Positions 1-5,302 of a DNA stretch of 7,691 nucleotides are shown piece by piece. Source of the stretch: Candidatus Aerophobota bacterium (GTDB lineage Bacteria > Aerophobota > Aerophobia > Aerophobales > AE-B3A); contig SOJT01000046.1 in assembly GCA_004376485.1 (NCBI GenBank), forward strand, positions 1 to 7,691, read 5' to 3'. The notes below the pieces were generated by a model. The model was not told the DNA's origin, did no database searches, and saw only the letters and a list, made by a program, of their open reading frames with translations. Position 1 is the first letter of the stretch. The number at the start of each line of letters is the position of its first letter. Made by a program: the position numbers and the translations under genes.

Positions 1-4
1 GGAG
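1..4 (+). promoter_or_regulatory. Shine-Dalgarno site of the aldo/keto reductase
   Basis: GGAG, then five A residues, then the ATG at 10. It fixes the start of the reductase even though only nine bases upstream are visible. Confidence 0.75.
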
Positions 5-9
5 AAAAA

Positions 10-1047
10 ATGCGCAAGGTGCGTCTGGGAAAGAGTAATCTTTGGGTAACTCAGATCGGGATGGGGGGTATTCCTATTATGCGGTTGACAAAGAGGGATG
101 GGGTAAAATTGGTCAGAGAAGTCCTGGATCTGGGAATAAACTTCATTGATACCGCCCATGTTTATGGGGATAGTGAAGAGAAAATCGGTGAGGCTCTTGA
201 AGGAAGAAGAAATCAGGTCATTCTGGCTTCTAAATCCCCCGCCCGGGACAGAAAGAGCTTCCTCGAACATGTGAATCTTAGCTTAAAAAGACTCAGAACC
301 GATTATCTGAATATTTATCATCACCACGGAGTAAATTCCCGGGAAAAGATGGAGAAAATAATGGGGCCGAGAGGGGCTTTTGAAGGAATGATTCAAGCTT
401 TAAAGGAAGGGAAAATTCTTCACCCTGCCTTCAGCTCTCACCATCTTCCCGAGGCTGAAGAGCTTATACTAACCGGCAAATTTGAGGTAGTGCAAATTCC
501 CTTTTCTTTTGTAGATGATGAGGCCAAAGAGAAAATCATTCCACTAGCCCAGAAGCTGAATATAGGTTTTATCGCTATGAAACCTATGGGAGGAGGACTT
601 ATTGGAGATGCCCGGGCTTCCTTTCGATATCTTTTGCAGTTTCCCCAAATCGTACCCGATCCTGGGGTAGAAAAAATCGAAGAGATGCAGCAAATATTAG
701 AGATAGTAGAAAATCATCCTGGACCTCTAACTCAAAAAGAGAAAGACAGGATGAAAAAGATCCGTCAAGATCTGGGCAAAACATTTTGCCACCGCTGTGA
801 CTACTGCCAACCTTGCTCTGAGGATATTCGTATTAGCCTGGTTTTGGTCTTTCCCAGCTTGGTCAAACGCATGCCTCTCAAAGAAGCCCTTGCCCGATGC
901 GAAGAGGCGATAGAAAAAGCCCGGGATTGCTCGGAATGTGAAGAATGCATAGAGAGGTGCCCCTATCATCTCAATATTCCCTATCTTCTTAAGGAAAATA
1001 TAGCTTATATGGAGAAACTCAAGGAGCATAGTCTTCTCCGTCCATAG
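10..1047 (+). CDS. Aldo/keto reductase with C-terminal [4Fe-4S] ferredoxin-like domain
   Basis: 345-residue NAD(P)H-type oxidoreductase of the aldo/keto reductase superfamily, expected to be cytosolic; its substrate cannot be read from the sequence. The N-terminal two thirds show the family's marks: 'FIDTAHVYGDSE' (about 46-56) with Asp47 and Tyr52, 'ASKSP' with Lys75, and 'YHHHG' with catalytic-position His at about 104-106. These form the expected Asp-Tyr-Lys-His set. The C-terminal third is cysteine-rich: Cys260/263/266/269 (CX2CX2CX2C), then Cys307/310/313/317 in a canonical CX2CX2CX3CP ferredoxin motif. Such AKR plus Fe-S fusions are known, mostly from anaerobes, so at least one [4Fe-4S] cluster is likely. 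The ATG is preceded by GGAG at 1-4 with a 5-nt spacer, which supports this start. Its promoter and upstream neighbour lie outside the window. The last 29 bp overlap the end of the opposing helicase gene. Confidence 0.93.
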   Translation: MRKVRLGKSNLWVTQIGMGGIPIMRLTKRDGVKLVREVLDLGINFIDTAHVYGDSEEKIGEALEGRRNQVILASKSPARDRKSFLEHVNLSLKRLRTDYLNIYHHHGVNSREKMEKIMGPRGAFEGMIQALKEGKILHPAFSSHHLPEAEELILTGKFEVVQIPFSFVDDEAKEKIIPLAQKLNIGFIAMKPMGGGLIGDARASFRYLLQFPQIVPDPGVEKIEEMQQILEIVENHPGPLTQKEKDRMKKIRQDLGKTFCHRCDYCQPCSEDIRISLVLVFPSLVKRMPLKEALARCEEAIEKARDCSECEECIERCPYHLNIPYLLKENIAYMEKLKEHSLLRP

Positions 1048-3055
1048 CCTCCAGAAGCTCGGAGATCTCGTCCTCTATTATCCACTCCTCGTAGGTATCT
1101 GATTCCAACTCCTGGATAAATCGGGAGGGTTTCATAATAAGGGCCTGACCCCATCTTCCTCCCATGATGGGATAGCAAAGACAAAGCTCCTCTTTAGCTC
1201 GGGTAGTGGCCACATAGAGAAGTCTTCTCTCTTCCTCCAGGCTCTCGCCAGATTCTAGGGCCCTGGCCGCAGGAAAGCGGCCCTCAGATAACCATATTAC
1301 CATAACTGCAGACCATTCCAATCCCTTGGCCTGGTGTACTGTACTCAGGACTATCTTCTCGTCTTCCTCCCCTCCTACTACTACCACCTCTGATTCCACG
1401 GTTCCCAGAAGAGCTAATTCACTAAGGAATTTTCTTAAGGACCTATACTGGCTGGCGAAGTTGCCTAATTGATAAATATCTTCTGTCCTTTCCGCATAAT
1501 CAGGATACCGACCTCGAAGGTATTCTCCATAGCAGCCTTGAAGAACATTTTGAATCATCTCTCCTGGATTTCTTCTAAGGGCAGCATCCCGCAGCCGAGC
1601 AATGGTAGAGGTAAATTGGCCCCATTGGGGAGGAATTCTTCGGGGAAAAAGGGAAGGGAGTTTCTCGGATTGAATAGATTTCAAGGGTTCAGGAGCTGAA
1701 GCAATATACCGCCAAATCCTCTCAGCGGTAGCATTTCCTACTCCGGGAAGAAGTTTAAGGATTCTTTTCCAAGAAAGCTCATCCGCCGGATTAAGTGAAA
1801 TCTTCAAGTAGCTTATCACATCCTTGATATGGGCTCGCTCAAAGAACCTTAAGCCCGAGCGGACCACATAGGGAATTCCTCGTCTGGTAAGCTCCATCTG
1901 AAGTTCCAGGGAGTGATAGTGGGAACGATACAGTACAGCTATTTCATTCAAAGAATAATCTTCATCTCGGAGTTCCAATATTCGCTGGGCCACAAACTCA
2001 GCCTGTTGGGAAACATCCTTAAGAGGAACAACCACGGGCAAAGACCCGGCCTTTCTTACCGGACGCAGAGTCTTGGGAAATTGCCTTTTGTTGTGGGAGA
2101 TGACATTGTTGGTTAGATGGAGAATCTCCGGACTGCTTCGATAGTTTGTCTCTAACTTGTAGATTTTAACATTGGAGTATCTTTTTGGAAAATCAATAAT
2201 ATTTGCGAAATTTGCCCCCCGGAAGGAATAAATACTCTGTGAGTCGTCCCCCACCACCATAAGGTTTCGATAACGGGAAGCCATAATATCAACGAGATCT
2301 GCCTGAATTTTGTTAGTATCCTGGTATTCATCTACCAGAATGTGACGGAAATGGTAGCAGTAGGAATCCTTAACCTCGGGGTGCTTATCCAGGAGGGTTT
2401 TCCAGTTGCAAAGTAAATCGTCGTAATCCATGAGGTTAAGTTTTCTTTTACGGCTCCTGTACCGTCTGACCACCTTCTCAATGGTGGGGACAAGAGAGAC
2501 AAAGAAGGGATATTTTTCCTCTACTATATCATGTATGCCTCTTTGGGTGTTCAGAGAAAGACTGAGAATATCCGAAAGAATGATTCCCTTGGGAAATCTT
2601 TTTTCCCGAGTGTCAATTTTCAAGTCGGTAAGACACACATCCAGAAGATCTTTAGAATCCTCCCGGTCTATGATGATGTAATTATTCCCATATCCCAAAA
2701 GATGAGCATGACGCCTCAGCAGGAGATTTCCAATATGGTGAAAAGTCCCTCCCCATAATCTTCTCACCTGGCCCCCTACCAGGATCTCCACTCGATGGAG
2801 CATTTCCCTTGCTGCCTTGTTGGTGAAGGTAACCAGGAGAATTCGCTCAGGAGGAACCCCTGATTCAATAAGCCAGGTCACTCTATAGGTTACGGTGCGG
2901 GTTTTACCACTCCCTGCCCCGGCAATAACCAGGATGGGTCCACCTTCAGCCGTCACTGCCTCTAGCTGCTGGGGATTAAGCTGAGAAGCATAGTCCACTT
3001 TAAGTTCTTTCAATGAGGATGGACTCTTCAGGATATATCTTCTAGTTTTTTTCAA
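1019..3055 (-). CDS. UvrD/PcrA/Rep-family superfamily 1A DNA helicase, short form
   Basis: 678-residue ATP-dependent 3'-5' DNA helicase, cytosolic, with a likely role in repair or replication-fork processing. All SF1A motifs are present in order: Q motif 'LNPQQLEAV' (26-34), Walker A 'GAGSGKT' (46-52), motif Ia 'TFTNKAAREM' (76-85), motif Ib 'GTFHHIGNLLLRRH', motif II 'VDEYQDT' (241-247), motif III 'GDDSQSIYSFRG' (269-280), motif IV 'NYRSS' (304-308), motif V 'STVHQAKGLEW' (571-581) and motif VI 'EEERRLLYVATTRAKEEL' (607-624). A helix-hairpin-helix-like 'LPGVGNATAERIW' (436-448) lies in the 2B region. The usual 'SRFIQEL' follows motif VI, but the chain then ends within about 30 mostly acidic residues. 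The linker and Tudor-like tail of PcrA/UvrD (usually about 720-750 aa) are absent. The start is TTG, with AAGGA 9 nt upstream. This may be a UvrD paralogue rather than the housekeeping copy, so I give no symbol. Confidence 0.93.
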   Translation of the reverse strand: MKKTRRYILKSPSSLKELKVDYASQLNPQQLEAVTAEGGPILVIAGAGSGKTRTVTYRVTWLIESGVPPERILLVTFTNKAAREMLHRVEILVGGQVRRLWGGTFHHIGNLLLRRHAHLLGYGNNYIIIDREDSKDLLDVCLTDLKIDTREKRFPKGIILSDILSLSLNTQRGIHDIVEEKYPFFVSLVPTIEKVVRRYRSRKRKLNLMDYDDLLCNWKTLLDKHPEVKDSYCYHFRHILVDEYQDTNKIQADLVDIMASRYRNLMVVGDDSQSIYSFRGANFANIIDFPKRYSNVKIYKLETNYRSSPEILHLTNNVISHNKRQFPKTLRPVRKAGSLPVVVPLKDVSQQAEFVAQRILELRDEDYSLNEIAVLYRSHYHSLELQMELTRRGIPYVVRSGLRFFERAHIKDVISYLKISLNPADELSWKRILKLLPGVGNATAERIWRYIASAPEPLKSIQSEKLPSLFPRRIPPQWGQFTSTIARLRDAALRRNPGEMIQNVLQGCYGEYLRGRYPDYAERTEDIYQLGNFASQYRSLRKFLSELALLGTVESEVVVVGGEEDEKIVLSTVHQAKGLEWSAVMVIWLSEGRFPAARALESGESLEEERRLLYVATTRAKEELCLCYPIMGGRWGQALIMKPSRFIQELESDTYEEWIIEDEISELLEAMDGEDYAP

Positions 3056-3063
3056 CGTGCCGG

Positions 3064-3069
3064 TTCCTT
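3064..3069 (-). promoter_or_regulatory. Shine-Dalgarno site supporting the TTG start of the helicase
   Basis: On the minus strand AAGGAA ends 8 nt before the TTG at 3055-3053. No ATG or GTG in frame is better placed, and the first conserved motif lies 25 residues into the protein, so the TTG start is credible. Confidence 0.6.
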
Positions 3070-3102
3070 AATTTGGCTTTGAAGGTTTCTCTGATCCATG
3101 AA

Positions 3103-3108
3103 ATTATA
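3103..3108 (-). promoter_or_regulatory. Candidate -10 element for the helicase gene
   Basis: The minus strand carries a perfect TATAAT here, which would start transcription near 3096 and give a leader of about 40 nt before the TTG codon. The -35 side is poor: at a 17-18 bp spacing only two or three bases of TTGACA match, and an A7 tract lies just upstream instead. The call therefore rests on the -10 hexamer and its position. The helicase could also be read through from the permease gene upstream, since no terminator is visible between them. Confidence 0.35.
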
Positions 3109-3139
3109 TGTAATCCATTATTTTTTTCTATAGCCTCTC

Positions 3140-3634
3140 TTAGGTGGCTCTTCCAAAGAAAGTCATAGCTATCAAACCAGCAATGGGAGGAAAAATGAGA
3201 GTTGAAACTATCCTTATAAGGGCAAACTTTGGCCCGATCAGAGCTACCTCATAGGGTAGCCGACTCAATCCCCACAAGGCCCAACCTACAACGAAGGCCA
3301 CCATAGGTCCTATCCCTGCTCCTGCCCGATAGAGAGATCCAACGATAGGGAAGACAACGTAAGGGCCGCCAGGAATCATAGTTCCGGCAGCACTTCCAAT
3401 CAAAATACCTTTAATCCCAGCCTCTTCCCCTAGCCAGTTCATAATGATCTCTTTAGGGATTAGTGCCTGAATTAGACCGGCTACGGCAAAGGAGATTAAA
3501 AGGAGGGGTATGACCTCGAGGAAAGTTCTCCCTCCTATCTTCAGCCCCAGAATATGAGCTTGCTCTCCCTTGAAATAAGCCACCGCAATTAAACCAGCAG
3601 CCACTCCTGCCATAATCAGTGTGGGCATTAGCAT
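3140..3634 (-). CDS. Half-size ArsP/YraQ-like (DUF318-type) membrane permease
   Basis: Small integral membrane protein of 164 residues with about five hydrophobic segments: near 4-21, 37-59, 72-95, 101-119 and 137-158. The region 'GTMIPGGPYVVFPI...LYRAGAGIGPMVAF...WALWGLSRLPYE' is typical of predicted permeases related to ArsP_1/YraQ. Full-length members have about 300 residues and two related halves, while this protein has one and probably works as a dimer. The substrate is unknown. The PGGPY motif stands where thiol-bearing members have a Pro-x-Cys-Ser-Cys type motif, so arsenical export should not be assumed. The open frame reaches back to an ATG at 3709, but I chose Met26 (3634). It has a strong GGGAGGG site 6 nt upstream, and the longer start abuts the -10 hexamer of the likely promoter, upstream of the expected transcription start. 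The extra residues would be an unusual Lys-rich tail before the first membrane segment. Confidence 0.85.
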   Translation of the reverse strand: MLMPTLIMAGVAAGLIAVAYFKGEQAHILGLKIGGRTFLEVIPLLLISFAVAGLIQALIPKEIIMNWLGEEAGIKGILIGSAAGTMIPGGPYVVFPIVGSLYRAGAGIGPMVAFVVGWALWGLSRLPYEVALIGPKFALIRIVSTLIFPPIAGLIAMTFFGRAT

Positions 3635-3640
3635 TCTCTT

Positions 3641-3647
3641 CCCTCCC
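3641..3647 (-). promoter_or_regulatory. Strong Shine-Dalgarno site deciding the permease start
   Basis: The minus strand reads GGGAGGG followed by six bases (AAGAGA) and the ATG at 3634. No comparable site precedes the upstream ATG at 3709, so this site sets the start at 3634. Confidence 0.75.
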
Positions 3648-3709
3648 TTTTTCTTTTTCTTCAAGAAAACCTCCCTTCCTAAGTCTCCCAAAAACACTTC
3701 TGAGGACAT

Positions 3710-3738
3710 ATTCTATTATTTCTTGCAAGAAAAATCAA
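3710..3738 (-). promoter_or_regulatory. Sigma70-type promoter of the permease gene
   Basis: On the minus strand TTGATT (3738-3733, four of six to consensus) and TAGAAT (3715-3710, five of six) are separated by exactly 17 bp. The expected transcription start is near 3703, giving a leader of about 70 nt before the ATG at 3634. A perfect palindrome fills most of the spacer. Confidence 0.6.
3719..3732. promoter_or_regulatory. Perfect 14-bp palindrome in the promoter spacer, candidate operator
   Basis: TTTCTTGCAAGAAA reads the same on both strands. It lies entirely between the -35 and -10 hexamers of the permease promoter, where a bound repressor would block RNA polymerase. The 17-bp spacer is of normal length, so a MerR-type mechanism, which uses a 19-20 bp spacer, is unlikely. 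No regulator gene is in the window and I do not recognise the site as that of a named regulator. Confidence 0.5.
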
Positions 3739-3757
3739 ATCGAAGGAGATGCTCAAA

Positions 3758-3814
3758 ATGCGTACACTCACTCACAAATTAGGTTTGACAAAGAGCAGGA
3801 TTCGAATAAACTAA
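3758..3814 (+). CDS. Possible 18-codon leader peptide ahead of mgtE
   Basis: An ATG preceded by AAGGAG (3743-3748, 9-nt spacer) opens a frame encoding MRTLTHKLGLTKSRIRIN, with five Lys/Arg in 18 residues, ending at TAA 66 nt before mgtE. The ribosome site is as good as those of the real genes here, which is the only positive evidence. It would be transcribed only if mgtE has a promoter upstream of it. A weak candidate is TATTAT at 3714-3719 on the + strand, overlapping the palindrome. The better promoter candidate at 3785-3812 lies inside this frame and would leave it untranscribed. Chance occurrence is quite possible. Confidence 0.2.
   Translation: MRTLTHKLGLTKSRIRIN
3785..3812 (+). promoter_or_regulatory. 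Candidate promoter of mgtE
   Basis: Perfect TTGACA (3785-3790), a 16-bp spacer, then TAAACT (3807-3812, four of six to TATAAT). Transcription would start near 3819, leaving a leader of about 60 nt, too short for an M-box magnesium riboswitch. Two copies of CCTGAGG (3817-3823 and 3826-3832) lie at the expected start of the transcript. Confidence 0.45.
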
Positions 3815-3816
3815 AG

Positions 3817-3832
3817 CCTGAGGTTCCTGAGG
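3817..3832 (+). repeat. Tandem 7-bp direct repeat in the mgtE leader
   Basis: CCTGAGG occurs twice with a 9-bp period, immediately downstream of the candidate mgtE -10 element. It could be a regulator half-site pair on one face of the helix (nearly one turn apart) or chance. Confidence 0.35.
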
Positions 3833-3880
3833 GTACGGAAACGGGAAAACTTGTGACATGAAGCAAGGAGAAAAAGGGAA

Positions 3881-5245
3881 ATGGATAGGGAGATATCCAG
3901 AGCTTTTCTGATAATACCGGAGATTCGAGAATTCCTTTCCCAGAACGACAGGGAAGCATTAAAGGAGATTTTCTATGCATATGAGCCGGTGGAAGTGGCT
4001 GAGATCTTAACAGAGTTCAGCTTGAAAGAAAGGGTGCTCCTTTTCTCCTTGTGGAACATAGATTTTGCAGCAGATGTCTTTGAAAAAATGGAAAAGGATG
4101 ATCAGATTGCTTTGATGGGGGCAATTGACGAAGCCCGGAGAGGCAAAATCCTTAATGAGCTAGCTCCTGATGAACGGGTGGATTTCTTTGAGGAACTTCC
4201 GGAGGAGATGGTTAACCGATTCCTCTCCATCATGGAGAGGGAGGAGGCTCGGGACGCCAGGGAACTGATGACCTATGATGCTAGCACTGCCGGTGGGAGG
4301 ATGACCACCGAATTCGCCTCTCTTAAGGAGGATATAACTGTTCAGCAGGCCCTGGAGGAGCTGAGAAAAACGGCAAAAGAGCTGGAGATGATCTATTACA
4401 TTTATATAGAAAGTAGATATAATCACCTGGTGGGAGTTATCTCTTTGAAAGAACTCATTATGGCTGAACCAACCACCAAGCTAAGTGAAATTATGCACAC
4501 CAAGCTCGTTACCATTCCCATAGATATGGATCAGGAGCACATGGCGGCAGAGATAGCCAAGTACGACTTTCTTGCCCTGCCAGTAGTGGATAATCGGGGA
4601 AGAATGAAAGGTATCATTACGGTGGATGACGTTATTGATGTCATCGAAGAAGAGGATACGGAGGATATGTACAAATTTGGAGCGGCGGGAGAGCACGTAG
4701 AGGATTATATGTCTATGAGGCCCACCCTGGTAGCCAGGAACCGGATAACCTGGCTTTTGATTTTGGTAGTGACCAGTTTTCTCTCCGGATTAATCATGCA
4801 GAAGTTCTCCTTTGCCCTGGAAAGTATGATAGCTCTGTCTTTCTTTATTCCCCTGATTATGGGCTCCGGGGGTAATGCCGGAACTCAGGCAGCTATGGTG
4901 ACGGTGAGAGGATTGGCCACGGGGGAGATAAGAATGGGAGATATATGGAGGGTGGTGAGAAAGGAATTTCTCATCGGGGCTATGCTGGGAGGAGGTTTAG
5001 GTGTGCTAGCTCTAGTAAGAGCTCTTATCTTCCAGAAAAGCTCACTTCTTGGAACCACGGTGGCTTTCAGTATGATTATTACCGTTACAGCAGCTACCTG
5101 CCTGGGGGCTATTCTGCCTCTCATATGCAAACGTCTGGGGATTGATCCTGCCGTCGTCTCTGGCCCTCTAATTACCACCGTCCTTGATATCGCTTCTCTA
5201 CTCATATACTTCAGAATAGCTATCTTCCTTCTGGGACTTTCCTGA
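3881..5245 (+). CDS. mgtE: Magnesium transporter MgtE
   Basis: 454-residue inner-membrane Mg2+ channel/transporter, close to the family's usual length of about 450. The domain order is canonical. The acidic helical MgtE N domain spans about 1-125. A CBS pair follows: the first from about 130 with 'TYDASTAGGRMTTEF' (131-145), the second near 200-256 with 'MKGIITVDDVIDVIEEED'. Then comes a five-helix membrane domain: about 290-307, 312-330, 361-385, 390-415 and 428-452. The pore signatures are visible: 'PLIMGSGGNAGTQAA' (324-338) and 'DPAVVSGPLITTVLD' (422-436), whose Asp436 corresponds to the pore Asp that binds Mg2+ in characterised MgtE. In this family the N and CBS domains bind Mg2+ and close the pore when Mg2+ is plentiful. 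The start has GGAG 10 nt upstream. The gene diverges from the permease gene and converges on argS with a 57-bp gap. Confidence 0.96.
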   Translation: MDREISRAFLIIPEIREFLSQNDREALKEIFYAYEPVEVAEILTEFSLKERVLLFSLWNIDFAADVFEKMEKDDQIALMGAIDEARRGKILNELAPDERVDFFEELPEEMVNRFLSIMEREEARDARELMTYDASTAGGRMTTEFASLKEDITVQQALEELRKTAKELEMIYYIYIESRYNHLVGVISLKELIMAEPTTKLSEIMHTKLVTIPIDMDQEHMAAEIAKYDFLALPVVDNRGRMKGIITVDDVIDVIEEEDTEDMYKFGAAGEHVEDYMSMRPTLVARNRITWLLILVVTSFLSGLIMQKFSFALESMIALSFFIPLIMGSGGNAGTQAAMVTVRGLATGEIRMGDIWRVVRKEFLIGAMLGGGLGVLALVRALIFQKSSLLGTTVAFSMIITVTAATCLGAILPLICKRLGIDPAVVSGPLITTVLDIASLLIYFRIAIFLLGLS

Positions 5246-5302
5246 TTCTACCTCTCCCCCTAAAGATTTTTTGTAAAGCTTTCCCTCAGGGGCGGAGTTG
5301 GT
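5246..5302. other. 57-bp convergent gap between mgtE and argS
   Basis: Both genes must end transcription near here, yet there is no clear intrinsic terminator on either strand. A T6 run (5267-5272) exists, but no GC-rich stem precedes it. The only pairing found is CCCCT (5257-5261) with AGGGG (5288-5292) around a 26-nt loop. Confidence 0.45.

Larger units (their letters stand above)
3056..3139. other. 84-bp gap between permease and helicase genes
   Basis: The gap is AT-rich and holds the TATAAT and AAGGAA elements listed for the helicase. I see no stem followed by a T-run on the minus strand after the permease stop, so read-through from the permease into the helicase gene cannot be excluded. 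Confidence 0.5.

Noticed and set aside
1000..1013. Minus-strand hairpin ATATA-AGC-TATAT as terminator of the helicase gene
   Set aside because: An AT-only 5-bp stem inside the reductase coding sequence with a short T-run is too weak to call.
727..1029. 100-codon minus-strand frame antisense to the aldo/keto reductase
   Set aside because: It overlaps the conserved cysteine-rich region of the reductase on the other strand; no start signal or family resemblance.
3739..3880. M-box or other metal or cyclic-dinucleotide riboswitch upstream of mgtE
   Set aside because: I looked for the conserved M-box core and for GEMM-type conserved blocks. Apart from an isolated AAAGCC nothing matched, and only 4-bp stems can be drawn.
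3858..3911. 17-codon frame overlapping the mgtE start (MKQGEKGKWIGRYPELF)
   Set aside because: It has no Shine-Dalgarno site before its ATG; most of it lies in the mgtE leader and early coding sequence, so it looks like chance.
5257..5292. Bidirectional terminator between mgtE and argS (CCCCT...AGGGG)
   Set aside because: The stem is only 5 bp around a 26-nt loop and no T-run follows it on either strand.
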